This document shows positions 47,045 to 56,030 of a stretch of DNA of 64,000 nt, in pieces. Source of the DNA: Shinella pollutisoli (lineage in GTDB: Bacteria; Pseudomonadota; Alphaproteobacteria; Rhizobiales; Rhizobiaceae); assembly GCF_024609765.1 (NCBI RefSeq), contig NZ_JANFDG010000001.1, positions 239,818 through 303,817 of the forward strand, in the 5' to 3' direction. The notes below the pieces were generated by a model, which saw nothing but the letters and a program-made list of their open reading frames with translations, did not search any database and was not told the origin of the DNA. The position numbers and the translations under genes were made by a program. The first letter of the stretch is position 1, and the number at the start of each line of letters is the position of its first letter.

Positions 47045-47787
47045 CCGCGCCGCTTGTCTTTTCCCGTGTCGGCCACGCCTTTCTCGGCCGTACCCTGTTC
47101 GAGGATTTCGACCTTGCCGTCGAGGCCGGCGAGACGGTGGCGCTGATCGGTCCCTCCGGCAGCGGCAAGACGACGATCCTGCAGATCGCCGCCGGCATCC
47201 TCGAACCGGCCAAGGGACGGGTGCTTGGAGCCTGGCGCCGGCAGGCCGTGGTGTTCCAGGAGCCGCGCCTCGTCCCCTGGATGACGCTCCTCGACAACAT
47301 CGCCTACGGCCTTGCCGCGCGCGGCGAGCCGAGGGCCCGGCGGCGCGAGGTCGCCGCCCGCCTCGCCCTCGAAATGGGGCTGGAGGAGGCCGATCTTCCC
47401 AAATACCCGACCGAGCTCTCCGGCGGCATGCGCCAGCGGGCGGGCGTCGCCCGCGCGCTCGCCGTCGATCCCGACATGCTGTTCCTCGACGAGCCCTTCA
47501 GCGCCACGGACGTAGGCCTGCGCCGCCATCTCCAGAACCTGCTGATCGCCGCTGCACGCACCCGCGGCTTTTCCGGCCTCCTCGTCACGCACGACCTGAC
47601 GGAGGCGGTGCGCATCGCCGACAGGCTCCTCGTGCTGTCGGCGCTCGACGGACGCATCGCCGCCTGCCACACGCTGCCGGGCCGGCCCGGCGAGCGTTCC
47701 GAGCGCATGGTCTTCGAGCAGGTGGAGGCCTGGTCGCGCGATCCGGTCTTCGGCGAATTGTTCTCCGCGCGGGAGCGGCGGCGATGA
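47041..47787 (+). CDS. ABC transporter ATPase (NitT/TauT type)
   Basis: A 248-residue ATPase with Walker [11 protein letters not shown]-loop VVFQEPRLVPWMTLLDN characteristic of SsuB/TauB/NrtD, signature LSGGMRQR and Walker B MLFLDEPFSATDVGLR. The ...TD... before the D-loop replaces the usual ALD. It overlaps both neighbours; its stop overlaps the nnrS ATG. Confidence 0.88.
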   Translation: MTAPLVFSRVGHAFLGRTLFEDFDLAVEAGETVALIGPSGSGKTTILQIAAGILEPAKGRVLGAWRRQAVVFQEPRLVPWMTLLDNIAYGLAARGEPRARRREVAARLALEMGLEEADLPKYPTELSGGMRQRAGVARALAVDPDMLFLDEPFSATDVGLRRHLQNLLIAAARTRGFSGLLVTHDLTEAVRIADRLLVLSALDGRIAACHTLPGRPGERSERMVFEQVEAWSRDPVFGELFSARERRR

Positions 47788-48971
47788 GGGACCGGCCGAT
47801 CCTCGCCGAGGCGCTCCGACTGTTCTTCCCGCTCGCCGCAGCCCACGGCGCGCTCCTGCCGTTCCTGTGGATCGTCGCCGGTGGCTACGACCTGCCCTTT
47901 TCGCGCGACATCCCGACCTCGCAGTGGCACGCGCACGAGATGATCTTCGGCACCTACGGCATGGCGCTCGCGGGCTTCCTCGCCTCCGCCGTGCCGGAAT
48001 GGACCGACACGCGGCCGGCTCAGGGGCGAAGCCTCCTCTGGCTCGCCGCGCTGTGGCTGCCCGGCCGCCTCGCCGGCGCGGCCGGGGCCGATGCGCTGAA
48101 CCTCGCCGCCGGTGCCTTCGATCTCGCCTTCTTCCTGGCGGTCGCCGTCGTGATCGGCCGCGCCATGCTGGAACGGCGCACGACGCAGCATCTCGCCTTC
48201 CTCGTCTGGCTCCTCGCCTTCGCGTCGGCGGAGACGGGCGTGCGGCTCGCCTGGCACATGGGGGATTTCGCGCTTTCCGCCCGCCTGCTTGAGGCCGCGC
48301 TCTGCATCTTCGTCGTGCTGTTCTCGCTGTCGGCCGCCCGCATCAACGTCGTGGTGATCAATCTCGCGCTCGATCCCTCCGGCGAGACGACGCCCTACCG
48401 CCCGCATCCGGGCCGGCGGCACACGGCCGGCGCCATGGTGACGCTCTACATGGTCGCCATCCTCGTCTTTCCCGAAAGCGGGGTCGCCGCCTGGCTGGCG
48501 CTCGCAGCCGGTGCCGCCTTCTTCGACCGGCTGGCGGAATGGTTCGTCGGCCGCGCGGTGTTCCGCACCGAGGTGGCGATGCTGGCGCTCGGCAACGCCT
48601 TCGCCGGCGCGGGCTTCCTGGCGCTCGGCGCGACCCGGCTCGGCGCGGCACTCTCCCCCGCCGCCGGCCTGCACATGCTGTCGATCGGCGCGCTCGGCTC
48701 GGCGGTGATGGGGGTCTTCATCATCGCCGGCCTGCGCCACACCGGCCGCAACCTGCGGCGCCTGCCCTGGCAGGCCCATGGCGCGGCGGCGCTGATGGTC
48801 GCCGCGGCACTCGTCCGCATCGTGCCGGAATTCGACTTCGCCGCCGGCCTCTCGCCCTGGCACCATGCGGCGGCCGCCCTCCTCTGGGCGGCGAGCTTCG
48901 GCGTCTGGCTGCACGGCTTCCTGCCCTTCCTCGCCGCGCCCGGCGTCGACGAGGGCGGCGCCTGCGCCTGA
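47784..48971 (+). CDS. nnrS: NnrS family haem/copper membrane protein
   Basis: A 395-residue protein with about 12 hydrophobic helices and the NnrS signature histidines, including SQWHAHEMIFGTYGMALAGF near the N-terminus. NnrS proteins protect cells from nitric oxide stress and are typically under NnrR control. Overlap with the upstream ATPase gene shows that it is part of the ABC operon, and the NnrR-type palindrome before the operon agrees. Product function is known only broadly (relief of NO-linked iron-sulfur damage). Confidence 0.92.
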   Translation: MRDRPILAEALRLFFPLAAAHGALLPFLWIVAGGYDLPFSRDIPTSQWHAHEMIFGTYGMALAGFLASAVPEWTDTRPAQGRSLLWLAALWLPGRLAGAAGADALNLAAGAFDLAFFLAVAVVIGRAMLERRTTQHLAFLVWLLAFASAETGVRLAWHMGDFALSARLLEAALCIFVVLFSLSAARINVVVINLALDPSGETTPYRPHPGRRHTAGAMVTLYMVAILVFPESGVAAWLALAAGAAFFDRLAEWFVGRAVFRTEVAMLALGNAFAGAGFLALGATRLGAALSPAAGLHMLSIGALGSAVMGVFIIAGLRHTGRNLRRLPWQAHGAAALMVAAALVRIVPEFDFAAGLSPWHHAAAALLWAASFGVWLHGFLPFLAAPGVDEGGACA

Positions 48972-49001
48972 GCCGCCACCCCCGAAAAAAACCGCCGTTG
49001 T

Positions 49002-49057
49002 TTGTCCTGGCGCAATGATCGCGCCACGCGGCCCACTAAACATGACTGCGTTATTCA
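49002..49057. promoter_or_regulatory. Control region between nnrS and ftrA with NnrR-like and RirA-like motifs
   Basis: TTGTCCTGGCGCAA (49002-49015) matches 11 of 14 bases of the upstream NnrR-type box, its right half exactly. TGA-N9-TCA at 49043-49057 fits the IRO motif of the rhizobial iron regulator RirA. Both are short and need testing; the 111-base gap has no gene. Confidence 0.4.
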
Positions 49058-49082
49058 TATTAAAAACGGGTGGACACGTCTC

Positions 49083-49628
49083 ATGCGCGCATTTCGTCTC
49101 CTGGCTCTCGCCGGCACCGGCCTTCTCGGCCTAACCCTCTCCTCCGCCTTCGGCGCGGAATATCCGATCGGCACGCCGCAGCTTGCCGGCGGCATGGAGA
49201 TCGCCGCGGTCTATCTGCAGCCGATCGAGATGGAGCCGGAGAGCATGATGGCGCCGGCCGCCGAGACCGACATCCATCTCGAAGCCGACATCCATGCGCT
49301 CGCCGACAACACGAACGGCTTCGCCGAGGGCGACTGGATGCCGAACCTTGCCATCGAATACCGCCTCGCCAAGCCGGAGGACGGCTGGACGGCGAGCGGC
49401 ACGCTGATGCCGATGGTGGCGAGCGACGGCCCGCACTACGGCGACAACGTCAAGCTCTCCGGCCCCGGCCGCTACACGCTGGAATTCGTCGTCACGGCCG
49501 GCGGCGGCGGGCACGGCCAGTTCGGCCGCCATGTCGACAAGGAGACGGGCGTCGCGCCCTGGCCGGAGCCGATCACGGTCTCCTACGAGTTCGTCTTCGC
49601 CGGAACCGGCAAGAAGGGCGGCTACTGA
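49083..49628 (+). CDS. ftrA: Periplasmic P19/Tp34-type iron-binding protein
   Basis: A 181-residue secreted protein (signal peptide about 1-23, LSSAFG cleavage) of the P19/Tp34 family. The family's metal ligands are suggested by GGMEIAAVYLQPIEM, ETDIHLEADIHA and DGPHYGDNVKL (Met/Glu/His). It captures ferrous iron (copper-assisted) and hands it to the FtrC permease. ATG at 49083 starts the signal peptide. First of four ftr genes. Confidence 0.9.
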   Translation: MRAFRLLALAGTGLLGLTLSSAFGAEYPIGTPQLAGGMEIAAVYLQPIEMEPESMMAPAAETDIHLEADIHALADNTNGFAEGDWMPNLAIEYRLAKPEDGWTASGTLMPMVASDGPHYGDNVKLSGPGRYTLEFVVTAGGGGHGQFGRHVDKETGVAPWPEPITVSYEFVFAGTGKKGGY

Positions 49629-49629
49629 G

Positions 49630-49968
49630 ATGCGGCGGGCCGCGGCCCTTCTCCTTCTCCCGTTGCTGGGGCTTGCCGCCCCGGCCGGGATCGCGCGCGC
49701 CGAGCAGCCGGTCTTCAGCATCGTCTTCCGCGACGGCGCCATCGAGCCGGCCGAGATCGTCGTGCCGGCGGGCGTGCGCTTCAAGCTCGAGCTCCACAAT
49801 GCGGGCGAAAGCCCGATCGAGTTCGAAAGCCTCGTCCTGCGCAAGGAGAAGGTGCTGGCGCCCGGCGCCTCCAGCTTCATCGTCATCCGCGGGCTCGATG
49901 CCGGGGAATACGAGTTCTTCGACGACTTCCACCTCGACATGCCCCCCGCCCGCCTGATCGCCCGATAG
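49630..49968 (+). CDS. ftrB: Periplasmic cupredoxin-like ferrous oxidase partner
   Basis: A 112-residue exported protein (signal peptide about 1-24, GIARA cleavage) with a cupredoxin-like fold and the family's EIVVPAGVRFKLELHNAGESPIEFES and SFIVIRGLDAGEYEFFDDFHLD. FtrB is thought to oxidise Fe(II) to Fe(III) for uptake through FtrC. It begins one base after the ftrA stop. Confidence 0.88.
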   Translation: MRRAAALLLLPLLGLAAPAGIARAEQPVFSIVFRDGAIEPAEIVVPAGVRFKLELHNAGESPIEFESLVLRKEKVLAPGASSFIVIRGLDAGEYEFFDDFHLDMPPARLIAR

Positions 49969-49976
49969 GAAACAAC

Positions 49977-50825
49977 ATGTCCGGCACCCTCCTGCAGATC
50001 GTCCTCGTCGTCTGGCGCGAGAGCGTGGAGGCGCTCCTCGTCGTCGCCGTCCTCGCCGGCTGGCTGGCGCGCCAGGCGCCGGCGGACCGGCGGCGCGGCC
50101 GGCTCTTCCTCGGGGCGGGGATCGTCGCAGGGCTGCTGTTCTCGCTGGCGATCGCCGGCGTCATCCTCTTCGTTAGTGAATGGCTCGACGGCGACCGGCA
50201 GGACTATTTCCAGGCGGCGATGGTGCTGACCGCCGCCGCCCTCGTGCTGCAGATGGTGGTTTGGATGCGCGGGCACGGGCGTGGCATGCGCGGCGCGCTC
50301 GAAAGCGGCGCGGAACGCGCGCTCGCGACGGCGAACGGCCTCGGCCTGTTCGTGCTCGTGGCGCTCGCCATCGCCCGCGAGGGCAGCGAGACGGCGATCT
50401 TCCTCTACGGCATCCTCGCCGCGGCCGGCGGCAGCCTCGATCTTCCCGCGCTCGCGGCGGCGCTCGCCGGCCTGGCCGCGGCGCTCGCCTGCTATGCCGC
50501 GCTGCGGCTCGGCACGCGCGCGCTGAGCTGGAAGGCCTTCTTCAGGCTGAGCGAGGCGCTCCTGCTCGTGCTCGCCGGCTCGCTCGTCATGGCCGGGCTC
50601 GACCGGCTGATCGCGCTCGACCTCCTGCCGCCGCTGACGCCGCCGCTCTGGAACACCGCCTGGCTCCTCGACGACGGGCGCGGCCTCGGCGGGCTGGTCG
50701 CGGCCCTCACCGGCTATCGCGCCCGGCCGGAGCTCATGCCCGTCCTCGTCTTCGCCGGCTACTGGATCGCCGTCGCCCTCCTCCTCAGGCGGGGAACGGC
50801 GCGGCAGGCAGCCGTCGCGCCATGA
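49977..50825 (+). CDS. ftrC: FTR1-family high-affinity iron permease
   Basis: A 282-residue, seven-helix permease with the REXXE-type iron motifs RESVEALL (residues 14-21) and AREGSETAIFLYG. It carries iron across the inner membrane with FtrA, FtrB and FtrD (Brucella/Bordetella type). Stop overlaps the ftrD ATG. Confidence 0.92.
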   Translation: MSGTLLQIVLVVWRESVEALLVVAVLAGWLARQAPADRRRGRLFLGAGIVAGLLFSLAIAGVILFVSEWLDGDRQDYFQAAMVLTAAALVLQMVVWMRGHGRGMRGALESGAERALATANGLGLFVLVALAIAREGSETAIFLYGILAAAGGSLDLPALAAALAGLAAALACYAALRLGTRALSWKAFFRLSEALLLVLAGSLVMAGLDRLIALDLLPPLTPPLWNTAWLLDDGRGLGGLVAALTGYRARPELMPVLVFAGYWIAVALLLRRGTARQAAVAP

Positions 50826-52222
50826 ACGTCCACCGCGCCATCGCTCCGCCGAAAGCCGGTCCGCTGCAACGGGCCGGCGACTGGCTGATGCGCCATCGCA
50901 CCACGATCCAGGCGATGCAATGGACGGTGGTCGGCGTCTATGCGCTGCTGCTCGCCGTGCCGCTCTTCCTGCCGCTGCCGGGCCGCACGGCGACCTTCTG
51001 GAACGACTTCACCCGCTTCGCACAGCTCGCCTTCTGGGGCGTGTGGTGGCCCTTCGTCATCCTCGCCACGGCGCTCGTCGGCCGCGCCTGGTGCGGGCTG
51101 TTCTGCCCGGAGGGCGCGCTTTCGGAGTTCGCGAGCCGGCACGGGCGCGGCGGCGCCATCCCGCGCTGGGTGCAATGGCCCGGCTGGCCGACGGCCGCCT
51201 TCGCGCTCACCACCCTCTACGGCCAGATGACCAGCGTCTACCAGTATCCGAAGCCGGCGGCGCTGATCCTCGGCGGCTCGACGGCGGCGGCCGTCGCGGT
51301 CGGCTACGCCTATGGCCGGGGCAAGCGGGTGTGGTGCCGCTATCTCTGTCCGGTCGGCGGCGTCTTCGCGCTCCTCGCCAAGCTCGCGCCGCTCCACTTC
51401 CGTTCCGACCCGTTCCTGTGGAAGCTCTCGCAGGAACGCGGCGACAAGCCGGGGCCGGTCGACTGCGCGCCGCTGGTGCCGCTTCGAACCATGCGCGGCG
51501 CCGGCGATTGCCACATGTGCGGACGCTGCAGCGGCTTCCGCGGCGCGATCACGCTCTCCTGGCGCTCGCCGAACCACGAGATCGTGCACGTGGCGGGCGC
51601 AACGCCCAAGCCGGCCGAGACGGTGCTCATCCTCGCCGGGCTGATGGGCCTTGCCATGGGCGCCTTCCACTGGAGCGCCAGTCCGTGGCTGGTCGCCGCC
51701 AAGCAGGCGGTCGCCACTTGGCTCGTCGACCTCGGCGCGACCTGGCCGCTGACGGCGACCCTGCCGTGGTGGCTGCTCACCAACTATCCCGAGCGCAACG
51801 ACGTGCTGACCCTCGTCGACGGGGCGCTGCTCGTCGGCTATCTCGTCGCCGCCGCCCTCGGCATGGGCCTCGCGCTCGCCGCTGCGCTGGCGCTGTCGGT
51901 GCGCGCCCTCGGCCGCTTCGAGGCCCGGCGCTTCCACCATCTGGCGCAGACCCTCGTGCCGCTTGCCGGCGCCGGGCTCTATCTCGGCCTCTCGGCGATG
52001 ACGGTGACGCAGCTTCGCGCCGACGGCATCCTCATCCCCCATGTGAGCGCGGCACGGGCGCTCTTCCTCGGCCTCGCCGTCGCTTGGAGCGCCTGGCTCG
52101 GCTGGCGGGTGACGGGCCTCTATGCCGGCACGCGAACCGCGCGCGCCGCGGCCATCGCCTGCCTGCTGCCCGCCTGGGCGCTGCCGGCGGCGGGATGGGT
52201 CCTGTTCTTCTGGGTCTGGTAG
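50822..52222 (+). CDS. ftrD: Membrane ferredoxin-like electron carrier of the Ftr system
   Basis: A 466-residue polytopic protein with NosR/CcoG-like [4Fe-4S] motifs: WCGLFCPEGALSEF and VWCRYLCPVGGVFA in the first third and CHMCGRCSGFRGAITL later. FtrD is proposed to take electrons released during iron oxidation. About eight helices are visible, including a C-terminal set (WLLTNYPERNDVLTLVDGALLVGYL, WVLFFWVW end). It ends 4 bases from the convergent btaB stop. Confidence 0.88.
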   Translation: MNVHRAIAPPKAGPLQRAGDWLMRHRTTIQAMQWTVVGVYALLLAVPLFLPLPGRTATFWNDFTRFAQLAFWGVWWPFVILATALVGRAWCGLFCPEGALSEFASRHGRGGAIPRWVQWPGWPTAAFALTTLYGQMTSVYQYPKPAALILGGSTAAAVAVGYAYGRGKRVWCRYLCPVGGVFALLAKLAPLHFRSDPFLWKLSQERGDKPGPVDCAPLVPLRTMRGAGDCHMCGRCSGFRGAITLSWRSPNHEIVHVAGATPKPAETVLILAGLMGLAMGAFHWSASPWLVAAKQAVATWLVDLGATWPLTATLPWWLLTNYPERNDVLTLVDGALLVGYLVAAALGMGLALAAALALSVRALGRFEARRFHHLAQTLVPLAGAGLYLGLSAMTVTQLRADGILIPHVSAARALFLGLAVAWSAWLGWRVTGLYAGTRTARAAAIACLLPAWALPAAGWVLFFWVW

Positions 52223-52226
52223 GCGG

Positions 52227-52895
52227 CTACCGCGCGGGCGGCTTGCGGATCACCGAGATCCAGGAGAACGAGCGATGCAGCCGGTGCGCCGTGCTCGTTC
52301 CGCCGATCGAGGCGGCGATCTCGGCCGCCGTCTCGAACAGGTCGGGGCGCGGCGTCACGTGATACCAGCGCAGCCAGGTGTACATGGCGCCCTTCGTCCA
52401 GGACGGCAGCTCGGCCATGTCGCCGAAATCGGCGACGTGCAGCTCGCCGCCGGGCGCGAGGCACCGGGCCGCCTGGGCCATCGCCCGCTGCCATTGCGGG
52501 ATCATCGACACCGCATAGGAGATGAAGATGCGGTCGTAGCTGCCGTGGCCGAAGGCCTTCTGCGGGTCGAAGGTGACGGCATCGGCGAGCGCCAGACGGA
52601 CCCGGCCCTGCAGCTCCGCGCGCGCAACCGCGCTTCCCGCCGCCGCCAGCATCTCCGCGGAGATGTCGACGCCGTAGAGCCGCGCCTGGGGATAGAGCCC
52701 GGCGGCCTTGACGAGGTTGCGCCCCGTCCCGCAGCCGATCTCCAGCACCGTGCCGCCCGGCGGCGGCCGCAGTCCCTCGAGCATCGGGTCGCGCCCGACG
52801 AGATAGTATTTGCGGGTCGCGTCGTAGAAGCCGAAGCGCCGCTGGAAGCGGTAGATGCGATCCATCAGCGCGCCGTGATCGAGGGTTGCGGCCAT
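52227..52895 (-). CDS. btaB: DGTS N-methyltransferase
   Basis: A 222-residue class I SAM-dependent methyltransferase: VLEIGCGTGRNLVKAAGLYP (motif I), YGVDISAEML and a hydrophobic C-terminal part. In rhizobia BtaB trimethylates diacylglyceryl homoserine to the betaine lipid DGTS. Its ATG is 3 bases after the btaA stop, so translation is coupled. Last gene of the plcP operon. Confidence 0.88.
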   Translation of the reverse strand: MAATLDHGALMDRIYRFQRRFGFYDATRKYYLVGRDPMLEGLRPPPGGTVLEIGCGTGRNLVKAAGLYPQARLYGVDISAEMLAAAGSAVARAELQGRVRLALADAVTFDPQKAFGHGSYDRIFISYAVSMIPQWQRAMAQAARCLAPGGELHVADFGDMAELPSWTKGAMYTWLRWYHVTPRPDLFETAAEIAASIGGTSTAHRLHRSFSWISVIRKPPAR

Positions 52896-52897
52896 GG

Positions 52898-54145
52898 TCA
52901 ATCCTTCAGGACGAGGAGATGGAAGCCGCCGTAGATGGACGAGCGGTCGCGCGCGTGGAACGCCCGCGATTCCCGCGCCCGATAGTCCCAGCGGGAAAGC
53001 AGCGACGGTGCGAGCCGGCCTTCGAGCAGGTTCGCCTCCGCCGCCGTGCGGAAGATGACGCGCGCGCCGGGGGCGGCGGTGCGGGTTATCTCGCGCCAGA
53101 GCGCGTCGAGCTGGGCGTCGGACATCCAGTCCTGCGCGTCGAGCAGCACGACGCGGTCGACCGAGGCGGGCGGCTTCGCCGCCAGCAGCTCGGTGACGGA
53201 AATGTTCTCGACACGGAAGCGGCGGGCGCGGGCGCGCACCGTCTCGAAATTCTCCCGGCGCAGATAGGGCGGCAGCGGCGCGTCCTCGCCCTTGCCATAG
53301 CCCCTGCCGAAGGCCTGCGCGGCGAAATAGTTCTCCGACAGCGGGAAGTCGCAGGCGAGCCGCTCCAGCCGGTGGCGCAGCACCAGCGCCATGCCGTTTA
53401 CGGCACCGCCCGCACCCGCCAGCGCATCGTATTGCTGCGGCGGGATGCCGAGCCCGAACAGCGAGGACTTGCGGCGCGTCATCCAGCGCACCAGGCGCTT
53501 CTCGAAGAGCGGCGCGATCATGTCGTCGAACAGGCGGCGCTGCTCGTCGAGCGAGCGCGCCTCCAGAAGCCGGCGCGGATCGACGCCGTAGAGCCGCGCC
53601 AGGCCGTGGCCCCAGCCGATGAAACGGCCGAGCAGGCCGTGGCGGTAGAGCCGGCGGCCGAACATGGCGATGCGCCGCCGCCCCGACAGGGTGCGACCCT
53701 CCCAGTAGGCGCGCGTGCGGGCGTCGAGCACCGGGCGGATGAAGCACCGATAGGCCTCGACGTTGCGCGGATCGTCGGCGAGGACATAGAAGCGGCGGAA
53801 GGCCTCGTAGGAGGGAAACGTCTCCAGCGCCGCCTGCTTCAGCCGGTTGAAGGCGACGTGGGCGGGGTTGAGGTCGACGGCCTCGATCCGGCCGGGATCG
53901 GCGAGCAGATAGGAGAAGGCGTTGCAGCCGCCCGAGGCGATGGTGACGACCGTCTGCCCCGGCTCGATCGCCAGCGCCTCCATGTCGACCTCCGGATCCT
54001 CCCAGATCTGGGTATAGACGAGCGACTGGAAGAGGCGCGCGAAGACGTATTCGCCGAGCCCCTCGCGCGTGAGCGGCGCATTGCGGCGCACCGCGCTGTG
54101 CAGGCGGCGGATGGGGCTTTCCTTGCGGGCGAGCACCGTCGTCAT
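52898..54145 (-). CDS. btaA: S-adenosylmethionine:diacylglycerol 3-amino-3-carboxypropyl transferase
   Basis: A 415-residue BtaA protein: SAM-binding VVTIASGGCNAFSYLLADPGRIEAVDLNPAHVAF and QIWEDPEVDMEAL near residue 50, with the C-terminal RVVLLDAQDWMSDAQLDALWREI of the family. It transfers the aminocarboxypropyl group of SAM to diacylglycerol, giving diacylglyceryl homoserine, used by BtaB. ATG at 54145 overlaps the glycosyltransferase stop. Confidence 0.92.
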   Translation of the reverse strand: MTTVLARKESPIRRLHSAVRRNAPLTREGLGEYVFARLFQSLVYTQIWEDPEVDMEALAIEPGQTVVTIASGGCNAFSYLLADPGRIEAVDLNPAHVAFNRLKQAALETFPSYEAFRRFYVLADDPRNVEAYRCFIRPVLDARTRAYWEGRTLSGRRRIAMFGRRLYRHGLLGRFIGWGHGLARLYGVDPRRLLEARSLDEQRRLFDDMIAPLFEKRLVRWMTRRKSSLFGLGIPPQQYDALAGAGGAVNGMALVLRHRLERLACDFPLSENYFAAQAFGRGYGKGEDAPLPPYLRRENFETVRARARRFRVENISVTELLAAKPPASVDRVVLLDAQDWMSDAQLDALWREITRTAAPGARVIFRTAAEANLLEGRLAPSLLSRWDYRARESRAFHARDRSSIYGGFHLLVLKD

Positions 54146-55167
54146 GTTGCGCTCCGTTTGGCGGCATGGTCCAGGGCCGCCCGTTTGACATGGATGAGGA
54201 ACCGGCTGGCGCATTCGCCCCAGTCGTAGGCGCGCGCCCGCTCCCGCGCCGCCTCGCGCGGCACGGCAAGCGCGTCGAGCGCCGCCTGGCGCAGGTCGTC
54301 GCCGAGGACGCCGCCCCCGCCGCCGAGGATGTCCCGCGGGCCGGTCACCGGAAAGGCCGCCACCGGCGTGCCGCTCGCCAGCGCCTCGATGATCACGTTG
54401 CCGAACGTGTCGGTGCGGCTCGGGAAGACGAAGACGTCCGCCGAGGCGAAGACGGCGGCGAGCTCCGCGCCGCGCCGCTGCCCCATGAACACGACCTGCG
54501 GATAGCGCGCCTTCAGCTGCGGCAGGGCGGGGCCGTCGCCGACCACCACCTTGGTGCCGGGCAGGTCGAGGTCGAGAAAGGCCGGCAGGTTCTTCTCGAC
54601 GGCGACGCGGCCGACGCAGAGGAAGACCGGCCTCGCAAGGCCGAGGTCGACCCGGTGCTCGGGGTGGAACTGGCTCATGTCGACGCCGCGCGACCACAGG
54701 CGGATGTTGGCGAAGCCGCGCCCGGACAGTTCCTCCGCCAGCGACGGCGTCGCCACCAGCATGGCGTTGCCGGCATTGTGGAAGCGGCGGAGCCACCGGT
54801 AGGTCCAGGCCTCCGGCACCGGCAGCCGGGCGCGCAGGAACTCGGGAAAGCGCGTGTGATAGCTCGTCGTGAAGGGGCGCCCGGCGGCAAGGCACGCCCG
54901 GCGCGCCATCAGCCCCAGCGGGCCTTCCGTGGCGATATGCACGCGGTCGGCCCCGGCAGCGTCGATGCGCCGGGCCACCTGGGCGGGGGTGGCAAGCGCG
55001 ATGCGGATCTCGCCGTAGCCGGGCAGCGGCACGGTGCGAAAGCCCTCCGGCGTGAGGAATTCCGTCTCCACGCCCATGCGGGCAAGCGATTCCGCCAGCC
55101 GTTCCAGCGTCGTCACGACGCCGTTCACCTGCGGCTTCCAGGCGTCCGTGACGATGAGGATACGCAT
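54142..55167 (-). CDS. agt: GT4 family diacylglycerol glycosyltransferase (Agt-like)
   Basis: A 341-residue family 4 glycosyltransferase: N-terminal ILIVTDAWKPQVNGVVTTLERLAESL, the donor-binding half GDGPALPQLKARYPQVVFMG and FVFPSRTDTFGNVIIEALASGTPVAAF. The wording around the last motif resembles the processive diacylglycerol glycosyltransferases (Agt/DgdA/MgdA type) that make glucosyl or glucuronosyl diacylglycerol in phosphate-starved alphaproteobacteria. Sugar donor is not evident. It lies 7 bases after plcP and overlaps btaA. Confidence 0.85.
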   Translation of the reverse strand: MRILIVTDAWKPQVNGVVTTLERLAESLARMGVETEFLTPEGFRTVPLPGYGEIRIALATPAQVARRIDAAGADRVHIATEGPLGLMARRACLAAGRPFTTSYHTRFPEFLRARLPVPEAWTYRWLRRFHNAGNAMLVATPSLAEELSGRGFANIRLWSRGVDMSQFHPEHRVDLGLARPVFLCVGRVAVEKNLPAFLDLDLPGTKVVVGDGPALPQLKARYPQVVFMGQRRGAELAAVFASADVFVFPSRTDTFGNVIIEALASGTPVAAFPVTGPRDILGGGGGVLGDDLRQAALDALAVPREAARERARAYDWGECASRFLIHVKRAALDHAAKRSAT

Positions 55168-55174
55168 GGCGGGC

Positions 55175-55978
55175 CTACGCGGCGTGGCGGGAGGGGAGCC
55201 GCACCGCGGGCAGGCGGCCGGCGTTCAGCACCGCGCTGTAGGCGGGCCAGTCGATCAGTTCCATGCGGCCGTCCTCGTGCTCGACGACCGCGGTGCAGCT
55301 TTCGACCCAGTCGCCGGTGTTGATGTAGGTGAAGCCGCCGAAATCGCGGATCGCGGCGGTGTGGATATGGCCGCAGATCACGCCGTCGACGCCGTGGCGC
55401 TCGGCTTCGGCGGCAAGCGTCTCCTCGAAGCTGCCGATGTAGTTCACGGCGTTCTTGACCCGGGCCTTGGCCCAGGCCGACAGCGACCAGTAGGTGAAGC
55501 CGAGCTTGCGCCTGACGATGTTGATGCGGGTGGAAAGGGCGAGCGCGATCTCGTAGGCCCAGTCGCCGAGGAAGGCGAGCCACCTGGCATGGCGCACCAC
55601 CATGTCGAAGGCGTCGCCGTGGATGACGAGATAGCGCCGGCCGTCCGCCGCCTCGTGCACCGTACTGTCGCAGACCTCGATGTCGCCGAAATGGATGCCG
55701 CAGAATTCCCGCAGGAACTCGTCGTGGTTGCCCGGTATGTAGACGATGCGCGCGCCCTTGCGCGCCTTGCGCAGCAGCTTCTGCACCACGTCGTTGTGGG
55801 CCTGCGGCCAGTACCAGGACGAGCGCAGCCGCCAGCCGTCGACGATGTCGCCGACGAGGTAGATCGTATCGGCGTCGTGCACCTTGAGGAATTCCAGGAG
55901 CGCATCGGCCTGCGCACCCTTGGTGCCGAGATGCAGGTCGGAGATGAAGAGGCTGCGGAAATGTCTTGGCTGCTGCAT
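55175..55978 (-). CDS. plcP: PlcP-type phosphatidylcholine phospholipase C (metallophosphoesterase)
   Basis: A 267-residue metallophosphoesterase with all the metal motifs: SDLHLGT (D-x-H), GDIVDGWRL (GD-x-x-D), GNHDEFLRE, the His of VIHGDAFD and GHIHTAAIRD. It resembles the LpxH-like family to which S. meliloti PlcP belongs, the enzyme that cuts phosphatidylcholine to diacylglycerol when phosphate is scarce. First gene of the operon, starting 53 bases after a Pho box. Without the neighbours a general LpxH-like phosphatase would be the call; agt, btaA and btaB make PlcP far more likely. Confidence 0.85.
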   Translation of the reverse strand: MQQPRHFRSLFISDLHLGTKGAQADALLEFLKVHDADTIYLVGDIVDGWRLRSSWYWPQAHNDVVQKLLRKARKGARIVYIPGNHDEFLREFCGIHFGDIEVCDSTVHEAADGRRYLVIHGDAFDMVVRHARWLAFLGDWAYEIALALSTRINIVRRKLGFTYWSLSAWAKARVKNAVNYIGSFEETLAAEAERHGVDGVICGHIHTAAIRDFGGFTYINTGDWVESCTAVVEHEDGRMELIDWPAYSAVLNAGRLPAVRLPSRHAA

Positions 55979-56030
55979 GGCTTGCGAGTCGCCCGGTGTG
56001 CTTCGTGTTGCGTACTTTCAGCACCTGGGA

